From Sediminicola sp037203765 (GTDB lineage: Bacteria > Bacteroidota > Bacteroidia > Flavobacteriales > Flavobacteriaceae), in assembly GCF_037203765.1 (NCBI RefSeq), contig NZ_JBBCAS010000006.1, positions 186,001 through 250,000 on the forward strand: 64,000 nucleotides of DNA, in the 5' to 3' direction. Below, one piece after another: positions 17,138 through 24,949 of the stretch. A program made the translations under genes and the position numbers. The notes under the pieces are model-generated. The model was given only the letters and a program-made list of their open reading frames with translations. It had not been told where the DNA came from and did no database searches. Numbering within the stretch: position 1 is the stretch's first letter; each line of letters begins with the position of its first letter.

Positions 17138-17172
17138 TTTTTGGAAGTGGACTTAATTTTTGATAATCTTTG
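17138..17172 (+). promoter_or_regulatory. Promoter for the LysM/amidase gene
   Basis: A TTTTTG (-33) at 17138-17143 and a 7-of-8 match to the -7 consensus, AATCTTTG at 17165-17172, are separated by 21 nt. The predicted start point, near 17179, lies downstream of the in-frame TTG at 17170. This supports GTG 17188 as the true start of the following gene. Confidence 0.5.
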
Positions 17173-17187
17173 TGCAAAATTAGCACT

Positions 17188-18243
17188 GTGTATCCCAATA
17201 GAAGTAGTCTCCTATTCGTAATTTTCCTTGTAGCCTCGCTGACCATCAATGCCCAAAATTCGGTAAGGACCGTTATTGCGGAAAAGGGGGACGGCATTTT
17301 CTCCATCCTTAGGAAACAGGGCATGGACCCCATTAAACATTATGGTCATTTTGTAGCCTTGAACAAAGATAATCTAAGGGATAGCATCCAACTTTATGAG
17401 GGAAGAAAATATATTCTGCCTCCCTTTGTGGAAGAAAGTGTTGAAGTTTTGGATACTATCCAGAAAAAGTCGACCGAACGAAAGATTGTAGCCAAGGAAG
17501 CGGAACATTCCATTTTTGGCAGAAAGTATGCAGCTGTACCGAATATGAGCAAAGCTCTGGACGGGGCCGTGTATTACCTTATTTCCGGGCACGGTGGACC
17601 CGACCCCGGTGCCATAGAAAATTACGAAGGAAAAATTATTGCCGAAGATGAGTATGCCTACGATATAACCTTGCGGTTGGCCCGTGAATTAATGTCACAA
17701 GGGGCGAAGGTGTATATTATTATACGCGACCCCAATGATGGTATCAGGGATGAGCGCATCTTGGAAATAGATAGGGACGAGGTCACCTATCCGGCGTTGG
17801 AGATACCACTGAACCAATTGGCCCGACTGAAACAAAGGACCGATGCGGTCAACGCCCTGTACGCGGAAAATAGGGGAAAATACCAAAGGCTTATTGTGAC
17901 CCATGTGGATAGCCGTAGTAGTGGGCAAAATATCGATGTTTTCTTTTACCATCATGAGCACAGCAAGAACGGAAAACGGTTTGCGGAGAATATCCACACA
18001 ACTTTCCAGAACAAGTACCAGAAATATCAGCCCCATAGGGAGTATTCTGGAACCTTTGAGGATCGTACCAATTTGTATGTTATAAAAAATACCCATCCGG
18101 CCATGGTCTATATAGAAATTGGCAACATCAAAAACACCAAAGACCAGAGGAGAATTTTGGATCCCGATAACAGACAGGCATTGGCAAAATGGATCTCGGA
18201 AGGTGTGTTGTTGGATTATCAGACCCGAAATAAAGTGCCCTAG
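17188..18243 (+). CDS. LysM-like N-acetylmuramoyl-L-alanine amidase
   Basis: Exported peptidoglycan hydrolase that cleaves the bond between MurNAc and L-Ala. From GTG 17188 it has 351 aa with a signal peptide (LLFVIFLVASLTINAQ). Then comes a LysM-like stretch around EKGDGIFSILRKQG...YEGRKYILP, then an amidase_3 domain. Zinc ligands fit His in ISGHGGPDPGA, Glu in the AEDEYAYD region and His in VTHVDSR; the catalytic Glu fits YIEIGNI. An upstream in-frame TTG at 17170 overlaps the predicted -7 box, so GTG was preferred. It ends convergently with the TIGR04283 transferase, overlapping by 4 bp. Confidence 0.85.
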   Translation: MYPNRSSLLFVIFLVASLTINAQNSVRTVIAEKGDGIFSILRKQGMDPIKHYGHFVALNKDNLRDSIQLYEGRKYILPPFVEESVEVLDTIQKKSTERKIVAKEAEHSIFGRKYAAVPNMSKALDGAVYYLISGHGGPDPGAIENYEGKIIAEDEYAYDITLRLARELMSQGAKVYIIIRDPNDGIRDERILEIDRDEVTYPALEIPLNQLARLKQRTDAVNALYAENRGKYQRLIVTHVDSRSSGQNIDVFFYHHEHSKNGKRFAENIHTTFQNKYQKYQPHREYSGTFEDRTNLYVIKNTHPAMVYIEIGNIKNTKDQRRILDPDNRQALAKWISEGVLLDYQTRNKVP

Positions 18244-18947
18244 GAGGCAATATTCTTTCTGTAGTAGTTGTGGAGACGTTCCGGACTTGCACCCAGTAGG
18301 TTGATAAGGTGTATCATCCCAAAATGGTATTGTAGGCGGATGGTGCCATTTTTATTGTATTTCCTAGCAGAAGTCAGAACTTCTTGTGGCAATACCTTAA
18401 ATCCATCCAATTTATAAAGTCGCCCTATAAATTCAGTATCCTCATAAATGATATAGGTCTCATTGAAACCATTGGACCTGTGCCATAATTCTTTGGTGAT
18501 AAACAGGGATTGATCTCCTCCCCGACAAATTTTGTGGTTGATCCGTGTAAACCATGCGGATGCTTTTAAAAGCCAATTGTTGGAATCGAATTTCATGCGA
18601 AAACATCCTGCCGATTTTCCAAGGACCACTGCGTTTAATATGTGGGAATCGAAATCTTTGGGAGGATAGGTGTCGGCATGTAAAAAGTACAAAATAGTAC
18701 CTGTTGCCACTTCTGCCCCTTTGTTCATCTGCTTGGCCCTACCTTTTTCTGAGTGCAGAGGAATAGCACCAAATTCTTTGGCAATTGCCATACTATGGTC
18801 CGTGCTACCTCCATCTACCACAATAATCTCCTCTACCTGTGCGGTTTTACTGTTGTTGCGAAGAAAAGCCAGTAAATTGCCAAGGTTTTCCGCCTCGTTG
18901 AGTACGGGGATGATAATGCTTATTTTAAGGGGTTCGTTTTGATGCAT
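18240..18947 (-). CDS. TIGR04283-type glycosyltransferase of arsenosugar loci
   Basis: 235-aa GT2 protein: ISIIIPVLNEAENL start, VVDGGSTD nucleotide-binding motif, EKGRAKQMNKGAE and FLHADTYPP. The last two are the hallmark of the family first named radical-SAM/selenodomain-associated transferase 2, later tied to arsenosugar synthesis. It probably attaches a sugar or aglycone unit to the arsenic-containing ribose; the donor is not known. It is the last gene of the operon and starts 23 bp inside the DUF547 gene. Confidence 0.85.
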   Translation of the reverse strand: MHQNEPLKISIIIPVLNEAENLGNLLAFLRNNSKTAQVEEIIVVDGGSTDHSMAIAKEFGAIPLHSEKGRAKQMNKGAEVATGTILYFLHADTYPPKDFDSHILNAVVLGKSAGCFRMKFDSNNWLLKASAWFTRINHKICRGGDQSLFITKELWHRSNGFNETYIIYEDTEFIGRLYKLDGFKVLPQEVLTSARKYNKNGTIRLQYHFGMIHLINLLGASPERLHNYYRKNIAS

Positions 18948-19689
18948 TAAGGCTCCAATCGTAGTTAATGTAATCTATGCTGGTGTCTTTGTTCAGCTTG
19001 GTGTCCGAATATTGATTGATATATTCATAAAGGGACATCTTATCGGTGAAGTCCTTTTTGTACCACTTGAAAATTTGTGATAGCATGGCCTTGTCTTTCC
19101 TTATCGTATTTCTTTTAGGATCATTCACGAAACTCTCTGCCGTTCTTTGGAACTGTTCTTCCAATTTTTCCACTGTAAAGGCCTCATTCAATAGTTTGGG
19201 GCAGGAATAGGAAGCGCAGTTGATGGCAAAATGGATTCTGGGCTCGTCCATCTTTCGCAAAATATTGTGTTCAATATCCCCTAGGGAGAATTGTTTGTCC
19301 CTAATGGTCACTACTTTTCTGTTCCATGGACCTTTTAGATCTTTAATACTGTTAAGGGGGTAATTGTCCAAGATCAATTTTACGGTAGCGGCATTGTACA
19401 AATTGATATAGTATACCAATTTGCTCTCTTTGGTGTCGTATTCCGAAACCGGGTTTTTGGTCTGCTGATCCAAGTAGGAGTTTAGTAGGCCAATTTCCTT
19501 GCGGAAGCTCTTATAATCTACATTGCCATCCTTGTCAACATATTTCTTCAGAAGATTGTCCCAGATTGTATAATCTACTTTCTGAGGTGATAGGGCGCTA
19601 GGGTCATGGGCAGTGCTCTTGGCATTGCCCATGTTAAATCCTGTGATGACCAACAGTAAGATTGTGATTCGGTTTACAAAGTGCTTCAT
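18925..19689 (-). CDS. DUF547 protein, exported
   Basis: 254 aa with an N-terminal signal-like segment (ITILLLVITGF) and a DUF547 domain from about residue 75, recognised by YYINLYNAATVKLILD, GDIEHNILR and PRIHFAINCASYSCP. The biochemical function of DUF547 is not established. The paired Cys in INCASYSCP with His upstream looks like a possible active or metal site (inference). DUF547 genes recur beside arsM and TIGR04283 genes, as here. It follows arsM after 82 bp and overlaps the next gene by 23 bp, so it belongs to the operon. Confidence 0.85.
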   Translation of the reverse strand: MKHFVNRITILLLVITGFNMGNAKSTAHDPSALSPQKVDYTIWDNLLKKYVDKDGNVDYKSFRKEIGLLNSYLDQQTKNPVSEYDTKESKLVYYINLYNAATVKLILDNYPLNSIKDLKGPWNRKVVTIRDKQFSLGDIEHNILRKMDEPRIHFAINCASYSCPKLLNEAFTVEKLEEQFQRTAESFVNDPKRNTIRKDKAMLSQIFKWYKKDFTDKMSLYEYINQYSDTKLNKDTSIDYINYDWSLNASKRTP

Positions 19690-19771
19690 GGGAATCTATT
19701 AACTAATGTCTTAGTGTGCAATTACAAATAAACCTTACAATAGGTAATGAAAGGAGTCGTCACTTTTATGG

Positions 19772-20737
19772 CTAGCAGCAGCCACCCCCATTATAATGCC
19801 AGGTACTTTCACTGATATGGATCTGCGCACTGGCCTCGGCCAAGGCAGCGGCCGTTTTGTCACATACGGCCAAAGGTTGGTTTTGCATCAGAACGTGGCC
19901 GTTGTTATCATCAAAATAAGGTTCATCTCCATAATAAATGGCAGTTTTTCCTGTAAATATACAGGGGCCATCTACAGGCATTGGGTCTTTTATGGCGGCG
20001 ATCTCTATGGATTCAATATAGATCAGTTCCTCTGTGGGGTAGTGGTTTGGTGAAAGAACGCGATAAGATTTGCGTGCCCTTATTTCTATGGTCCCAAATC
20101 CGGCATCGGTCAGAGCCTTGATATAGTCTTTCATCGGGATACTCCCGCTTAGGCAAAGAGCTCTGAGCCTGTCATCGTTCCTTAGTTTATCGTTCATGGG
20201 CTGCTCGCAGATAGGGTCGCTCATCACCAATCTGCCGTGTGGTTTTAAAATTCGGTACATCTCCTCAACTGCCTTTTTCAGGTCCTCGGCCTTAAAAATA
20301 TTGAACAAACAGTTTTGGGCAGCTACATCTATACTTGCATCGGCAACCGGTAAATTCAAGGCGTCCCCTTTTACTAAGTCAACGAACTCGCTCTTGAACC
20401 AGTCGTTTTCTTTTTCGGCAATCTTGAAATTCTTTTTGGAAGCCTCCAACATTTCATCAACGACATCAACACCTGTAACGCCACCTTTTTGTCTTGAAAA
20501 GTAGGAGAACTGTAAAAGCTCCATGCCTCCTCCAACGCCAACATATAATACTTTGGGACTGTTTGTCAAATCCTGTGCAGAAACCGTGCTCCCGCATCCA
20601 TAGTTCATCTCCTGCATGATCTTGGGAATGGAAAGTCCGGGAAATTGCCAGACAGGGTTTGTTGTACAGCAAAGACCCACGTCTGGGGTCATAGCAGCTT
20701 CTTTGTAAAGGTCGTTTGTGGCGTTTAAATAACTCAT
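19772..20737 (-). CDS. arsM: Arsenite methyltransferase, arsenosugar type
   Basis: SAM-dependent methyltransferase of 321 aa that should methylate trivalent arsenic to the dimethyl stage. The SAM loop is VGVGGGMELL (66-75). Arsenic-binding cysteines fit Cys48 in NYGCGS, Cys143 in QNCLFNIF and Cys195 in LCLSGS, the three positions conserved in ArsM enzymes. Additional cysteines are Cys23-Cys24 near the N-terminus and a terminal GGGCC (Cys320-321). The terminal pair is a feature I associate with the arsenosugar-linked subfamily. It overlaps the phosphorylase stop by 4 bp. The radical SAM partner ArsS is not encoded in this operon. Confidence 0.88.
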   Translation of the reverse strand: MSYLNATNDLYKEAAMTPDVGLCCTTNPVWQFPGLSIPKIMQEMNYGCGSTVSAQDLTNSPKVLYVGVGGGMELLQFSYFSRQKGGVTGVDVVDEMLEASKKNFKIAEKENDWFKSEFVDLVKGDALNLPVADASIDVAAQNCLFNIFKAEDLKKAVEEMYRILKPHGRLVMSDPICEQPMNDKLRNDDRLRALCLSGSIPMKDYIKALTDAGFGTIEIRARKSYRVLSPNHYPTEELIYIESIEIAAIKDPMPVDGPCIFTGKTAIYYGDEPYFDDNNGHVLMQNQPLAVCDKTAAALAEASAQIHISESTWHYNGGGCC

Positions 20738-21549
20738 ATCTCTTTAATTAGTTCTTTGAACAATTTTATCATTTTTGGTTCCGTTTCCCCGGCAATGGAA
20801 ATGATTTCAGCAATGTTCACCGGTTTCAAATTGTCCGGGTCACATTCATCGGTAAGGACAGAAACGGCCATTACGGGCAATCGGAGGTGATTGGCAGCAA
20901 TGACTTCTGGGACAGTGCTCATCCCAACAGCATCTGCTCCTATCAGTTTTATCATTCGGTACTCGGCCTTGGTTTCCAGTTGCGGACCTACCACAGAGGC
21001 GTACACCCCTTTTTGCAGGGATATGTTTTCCCTTTTGGCAATGGCTTCTACCTTTTTACGCATATTTGGGTCGTAGGGTTCACTCATATCCACAAAACGA
21101 TCTCCAAATTCAGCTACATTTTTAAAGGCAAGGGGGGATCCGCCTTGGAGATTGATGTGGTCCTCGATTAGCATGATATCTCCTTTTTTGAAGTCGAGAT
21201 TCACAGCCCCGGCGGCATTGGAAATAAACAGGTTCTTGATTCCCAGCTGGTGCATTACCCGAATGGGATAGGTAACATCTATCAAATCATAACCTTCGTA
21301 CATATGGAAGCGACCCTGCATAACCACAACCTTTTTGCCCTCTATGGTGCCATAGATCAATTTTCCCGTGTGGAACTCTACGGTTGCCAGCGGAAAAAAA
21401 GGAATATGGTTGTAGTGCGCCTCTATTGGATTTTCAATTTCAGCTACTAATTTTCCAAGTCCCGTTCCAAGAACAATCCCCAATTCTGGGGTCTCAAAAC
21501 CTTTGTTTCTTAAGTAAGCCGTGGACTCTTCTAATTGTTTTGATGTCAT
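20734..21549 (-). CDS. Class I purine nucleoside phosphorylase, adenine-type base pocket
   Basis: 271-aa trimeric-type (PNP/MTAP family) phosphorylase: GTGLG at 28-32, GRFHMYEGY, SNAAGAVN, VVGPQLETKAE and GMSTVPEV are all present. Glu192 matches human PNP Glu201. The residue matching human Asn243 is Asp234, in LTDEC. Asn at that site favours 6-oxopurines, and Asn to Asp is known to allow 6-aminopurines, so adenine nucleosides are plausible substrates. In an arsM operon the logical substrate is 5'-deoxy-5'-dimethylarsinoyl-adenosine, releasing adenine and a ribose phosphate (inference). It overlaps its neighbours by 4 bp on both sides. Confidence 0.88.
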   Translation of the reverse strand: MTSKQLEESTAYLRNKGFETPELGIVLGTGLGKLVAEIENPIEAHYNHIPFFPLATVEFHTGKLIYGTIEGKKVVVMQGRFHMYEGYDLIDVTYPIRVMHQLGIKNLFISNAAGAVNLDFKKGDIMLIEDHINLQGGSPLAFKNVAEFGDRFVDMSEPYDPNMRKKVEAIAKRENISLQKGVYASVVGPQLETKAEYRMIKLIGADAVGMSTVPEVIAANHLRLPVMAVSVLTDECDPDNLKPVNIAEIISIAGETEPKMIKLFKELIKEI

Positions 21550-22184
21550 ATTTTTAGTTTTTTTAAAAATGGTTCAAATGCTTTTATATGTTGAATGTCC
21601 TCATAGTGATCTACATCATTTTTGATCTTCAACAATTTTACGTCTTCATTTGATAGGTCGTTTAAGGAATCCTTTAGAACGGTATCGGTACCCCAGGCTT
21701 TGTTTTTGAAAAGACCGGAGTTCATTTTGGACATTCCAAGAAGGTAGTAGCCGCCGTCCTCTGCAGGTCCTATTACAAATGGCTTTTTATCCAATTCCTG
21801 GAACGCTGTATTCAGGTCTGCCGTGGAGAGATCGTACATATCACTCCCAATGATAATGATATTTTTGTATCCTGCCTCGAACCCGTCTGAGAAGGCTTTG
21901 GACATACGTTCGCCAAGATCTCCCCCGGACTGTATTTTTTTATGGTAATGGGCTGGTTCCCAAATATCATCATCCCATATTTCTTCAGAATAGTGTACCT
22001 CTTTTGTGGCCTTTGCCTCTTTGGTGATGGCATGGGTGTGAGCCAAAAGAAAAGTGTAGATTTCCAAAGCGGTTTGGTCACCTACTTTGGCTGCCAATCT
22101 AGTTTTGCACTTGCCCAATTCAGGATTTCTGGTGAAAATAAGAAGTAGGTTTTTTTGGTTTTGGGATTTCAAATTTAAAGTCAT
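21546..22184 (-). CDS. TIGR04282-type transferase of arsenosugar loci
   Basis: 212-aa GT-A/nucleotidyltransferase-like protein. It carries LLLIFTRNPELGKCKTRLA at the N-terminus, QSGGDLGERM, IIGSDMYDLS and GPAEDGGYYLLG. These motifs define the family first called radical-SAM/selenodomain-associated transferase 1 and now linked to arsenosugar synthesis. The precise reaction is not known; the nucleotide-sugar-like fold suggests activation or transfer of a sugar. It is 7 bp after the rhodanese gene and overlaps the phosphorylase by 4 bp. Confidence 0.86.
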   Translation of the reverse strand: MTLNLKSQNQKNLLLIFTRNPELGKCKTRLAAKVGDQTALEIYTFLLAHTHAITKEAKATKEVHYSEEIWDDDIWEPAHYHKKIQSGGDLGERMSKAFSDGFEAGYKNIIIIGSDMYDLSTADLNTAFQELDKKPFVIGPAEDGGYYLLGMSKMNSGLFKNKAWGTDTVLKDSLNDLSNEDVKLLKIKNDVDHYEDIQHIKAFEPFLKKLKI

Positions 22185-22191
22185 AAACGGT

Positions 22192-22683
22192 TTAATAAAC
22201 TTTTTCTCCTTTAGTCAGGAATTTTCCCCAATGCTTACTAAATGCATGGACCTTATTGGTCTTTTGGCCCTGATTGTCAAAAACGGGATAATTTTTGTTT
22301 TTCCACTCGAAAATGCCTCCATATAGATTGTGGATATTGGTGTAGCCTGCTTCCAAAAATTGTTCCGCGGTGTTTTCGGAGCGGACCCCAATGGAGCAAT
22401 ACACAATGATGTGGGAGTTTGTATCAGGGACGAGTGCCAACATTTCTTTGGTGTCCAATTTTCCAGTTCCGACCCATTTCGCATCCGCAATATGGCTAAC
22501 ATCGTACTCCTCCTTTTTTCTTGCGTCCAAGAACACATAGTTGTCAAGGCTTTGTGCTTCGTGAACATTTATATAGGCAACATGGTGATTGTTGTATTTT
22601 AATAGGGCCTCTTCAATTGAATTTTGGGCATAGGATGACAAAATGCCTAGAAAGAGGATGAAAAAGGATATATAAAATCTCAT
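22192..22683 (-). CDS. Exported rhodanese-domain protein
   Basis: 163 aa with a signal peptide (FFILFLGILSSYAQ) and a single rhodanese domain. The active loop CSIGVRS has the catalytic Cys96. A preceding DARKKEEY segment and the later NLYGGIFEW are also family features. The loop length (six residues after Cys) fits a sulfurtransferase rather than a Cdc25-type arsenate reductase. It is the first gene of the arsenosugar-type operon, directly behind the -7 box at 22707-22714. A periplasmic role in sulfur or arsenic redox handling is possible but unproven. Confidence 0.85.
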   Translation of the reverse strand: MRFYISFFILFLGILSSYAQNSIEEALLKYNNHHVAYINVHEAQSLDNYVFLDARKKEEYDVSHIADAKWVGTGKLDTKEMLALVPDTNSHIIVYCSIGVRSENTAEQFLEAGYTNIHNLYGGIFEWKNKNYPVFDNQGQKTNKVHAFSKHWGKFLTKGEKVY

Positions 22684-22706
22684 GGGAAATGTAATGTCAT
22701 TCCTAA

Positions 22707-22714
22707 CAAAGATA
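22707..22714 (-). promoter_or_regulatory. -7 box of the arsenosugar-type operon
   Basis: TATCTTTG on the minus strand (22714-22707) is a full match to TAnnTTTG, about 24 nt ahead of the rhodanese ATG. No convincing -33 TTG is present at the usual 19-21 nt, which could mean activator-dependent expression. A search for an ArsR-like operator nearby by eye found nothing definite. Confidence 0.45.
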
Positions 22715-22816
22715 CCATTTTGCTCATAAAATGTACCACTTTAACAAAGCATTAGGGAAGAGGTGGTATGCTATTCAATAAAATATTAATTTTAGGAATA
22801 ATTGAATAATACCAAT

Positions 22817-24379
22817 ATGGAGGTTAAAAAAGTTATCCTTGCCATTGCTGTTTTAGGATTTTTAATTGGATGTAAAAACAAGACAAAAGAACCATCGTCC
22901 GTGAAAGAGAATTCGGAGTTATCTTATTATCAAGAGCCGTACAGGCCCCAGTTTCATTTTACACCAGAAAAAATGTGGATGAACGATCCCAATGGCTTGG
23001 TCTACCACAAAGGTCTCTATCATCTTTTCTATCAATATTATCCGGAGGATACAGTTTGGGGACCTATGCACTGGGGGCATGCAGTCAGCAAGGATATGAT
23101 GCATTGGGAGCACAGGCCGATTGCCCTGTTCCCGGACGAACACGGTCTTATTTTTTCTGGTAGTGCAGTGGTTGATGTGAACAATACCTCCGGTTTTGGC
23201 AGTCCCGAAAATCCAGCCTTGGTGGCCATCTTTACATACCACCTTATGGAGGGAGAGGAAGCAGGTAGGAAAGATTTTCAGACGCAGGGTATTGCCTATA
23301 GTTTGGACAACGGTGACACATGGACAAAATACACCGGGAATCCGGTAATTGAGAACACTGGTATAAGAGATTTTAGGGATCCCAAGGTATTCTGGAACGA
23401 TAAAGCAAACAAATGGACAATGCTCTTGGTAGCCGGAGACCACCTGCAAATTTGGGAATCCCCAAATTTGATTGATTGGCAATATACCAGTGAATTTGGT
23501 AGGCAACAAGGTGCCCATGGTGGCGTATGGGAATGTCCGGATCTATTTCCCTTAGAAGTGGAAGGCACCACTGAAAAAAAATGGGTTTTATTGATCAGCA
23601 TTAATCCAGGAGCCCCCAATGGAGGTAGTGGTACGCAATATTTTATAGGCGATTTCGATGGTTCTACCTTTACATCTGATCAGCAAGAAGCACGGTGGAT
23701 AGACCTTGGGAGGGATAATTATGCCGGGGTGACGTACAATAACGTTCCCAACGAAGATCGTATTTTTATTGGATGGATGAGCAATTGGGACTACGCCAGG
23801 GATACACCAACCGAAAAATGGCGCAGTGCCATGACATTGCCACGAAAATTGAGCCTACGAAAGGTAGGTAGTGGTTATGGGCTCTTCAATTTTCCGTTGG
23901 AAGGTTTTGATGGTCTAGTGGAGAAGGCACCATTGCAAAAGGTAGCCGTACGTTCTATGGATGTGCTGTCCGTTCCAAATGAAAACCTGAATCAATCAGA
24001 TCTCATGTTCAAAACAGGTGCCGCTAGTTTTCAGCTTATCTTTACGAATGACCTAAAGGAAAAATTGGTAGTTGTTGTAGATAGGAAGAACAAGATGTTG
24101 ATCCTAAATAGGGCTAATTCTGGTAGAACAGGTTTCCATAAGTCTTTTCCGGATCCCATTCAGAAAATGCCACTGTCCGATTTGCCATCCGGAAAAATAA
24201 ATTTTAGAATCATAATGGATTGGTCCTCTTTGGAGCTTTTTGTGAACGATGGGCAGCATGTAATGACCACACAGCTGTTTCCCACAAGTCCTTATAACAA
24301 TCTCGTGATAAAGAATATGGAGGAAAATGAGCTTCAGTTGGAAGATTTTCAACTTTCCAAGGTGAAGTCCATCTGGTAA
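22817..24379 (+). CDS. GH32 fructan/sucrose hydrolase lipoprotein
   Basis: 520 aa from the ATG at 22817; an in-frame TTG five codons upstream is less likely. A lipobox LIGC with Cys19 indicates a lipoprotein. The five-bladed GH32 catalytic domain shows nucleophile Asp57 in WMNDPNG, stabiliser Asp188 in FRDPK and acid/base Glu239 in WECPD. A C-terminal beta-sandwich follows. It should hydrolyse beta-fructosyl linkages (inulin, levan or sucrose). There is no adjacent susC/susD pair, fructokinase or sugar transporter, so it is not part of a classic utilisation locus in this window. Confidence 0.92.
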   Translation: MEVKKVILAIAVLGFLIGCKNKTKEPSSVKENSELSYYQEPYRPQFHFTPEKMWMNDPNGLVYHKGLYHLFYQYYPEDTVWGPMHWGHAVSKDMMHWEHRPIALFPDEHGLIFSGSAVVDVNNTSGFGSPENPALVAIFTYHLMEGEEAGRKDFQTQGIAYSLDNGDTWTKYTGNPVIENTGIRDFRDPKVFWNDKANKWTMLLVAGDHLQIWESPNLIDWQYTSEFGRQQGAHGGVWECPDLFPLEVEGTTEKKWVLLISINPGAPNGGSGTQYFIGDFDGSTFTSDQQEARWIDLGRDNYAGVTYNNVPNEDRIFIGWMSNWDYARDTPTEKWRSAMTLPRKLSLRKVGSGYGLFNFPLEGFDGLVEKAPLQKVAVRSMDVLSVPNENLNQSDLMFKTGAASFQLIFTNDLKEKLVVVVDRKNKMLILNRANSGRTGFHKSFPDPIQKMPLSDLPSGKINFRIIMDWSSLELFVNDGQHVMTTQLFPTSPYNNLVIKNMEENELQLEDFQLSKVKSIW

Positions 24380-24442
24380 TGCCAAGGATATTTTTTTCAT
24401 TTTAGCGACTTTTATTACGACCTTGCAGGCATTTTTGAATAC

Positions 24443-24820
24443 ATGGATACAAACTTGGTTGATCATAAGAGTGCTTTGCAAAATTTATTTCCTCGAATAA
24501 TAATCATAATGGTTTTTTTTATGTCCACGGCGACAGTCAAAGGGCAATTAATACAAGAGGACAAAATGCTTCATTTTGGGGTTGGTGCGGCCATTGGCGC
24601 GGGGACAACGGGATTGGTGTATGGCATTACAAAGAATAGGACAAAGGCGGTCATCTGGGGTATTGGCTTAAGTACATTGGCGGGTATCGCCAAAGAAGTT
24701 GTGGATCATAATAGTTATGGAAAAGCGGATACCGGGGATATGCTTGCCACCACTTTGGGTGGAGTGGTAGGTTCCTTCAGTATAAAGATTGCTATTGGAA
24801 ATGGGCGTCGCAGAAGGTGA
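24443..24820 (+). CDS. Small glycine-rich membrane protein (DUF2279/YfiM-like)
   Basis: 125 aa with an N-terminal hydrophobic signal or anchor (IIIIMVFFMSTATVKG), then KMLHFGVGAAIGAG, a second glycine-rich hydrophobic segment and HNSYGKADTGDMLATTLGG. The HFGVG...GxAKE...DTGDxxAT pattern matches the putative periplasmic DUF2279/YfiM group as far as can be judged by eye. The function of the family is unknown. It stands between GH32 and the tRNA-Phe unit. The start may be the later internal Met in the MVFFMS stretch. Confidence 0.6.
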   Translation: MDTNLVDHKSALQNLFPRIIIIMVFFMSTATVKGQLIQEDKMLHFGVGAAIGAGTTGLVYGITKNRTKAVIWGIGLSTLAGIAKEVVDHNSYGKADTGDMLATTLGGVVGSFSIKIAIGNGRRRR

Positions 24821-24869
24821 TTGTTTTCCAATAGAATAGAATTTGGAACGAAGTCGTTATAAAATTCGC

Positions 24870-24919
24870 TAAAACAAAAAATCCCCACCGAAGTGAGGAT
24901 TTTTTTGTGGTGCCTCCAG
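24870..24919. repeat. 50-bp direct repeat, copy A
   Basis: Identical over all 50 bases to 25244-25293. It contains the terminator hairpin (stem ATCCCCAC/GTGAGGAT with a wobble, CGAA loop, 24880-24901) and, on the minus strand, the last bases of the tRNA-Phe 3' end (CTGGAGGCACCA). The two copies flank the GIY-YIG gene with a 374-bp period. Confidence 0.97.
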
Positions 24920-24945
24920 TCCCGATGCTTCGGGAGAACCAGGGT
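24908..24945 (-). pseudogene. Remnant of tRNA-Phe 3' end with hairpin insert
   Basis: On the minus strand the T-arm start CCCTGGTTC is followed by a 16-nt self-complementary segment (TCCCGA, AGCA, TCGGGA). Then the true tRNA 3' end CTGGAGGCACCA resumes and runs into the same terminator as the intact tRNA-Phe. In the intact gene the place of the insert is taken by GATTC. There is no 5' half, so it cannot make a tRNA. It immediately follows the GIY-YIG stop codon. Confidence 0.75.
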
Positions 24946-24949
24946 GTGT

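Noticed and set aside
22192..22683. Arsenate reductase of the Cdc25/Acr2 type
   Set aside because: The active loop CSIGVRS is the short sulfurtransferase type and the protein is exported, so a cytoplasmic arsenate reductase is not supported.
18240..22714. A selenocysteine or ordinary radical SAM ArsS hidden in the arsenosugar operon
   Set aside because: Every interval between the six genes is 82 bp or less and no CxxxCxxC motif occurs in the frames read, so there is no room for it.
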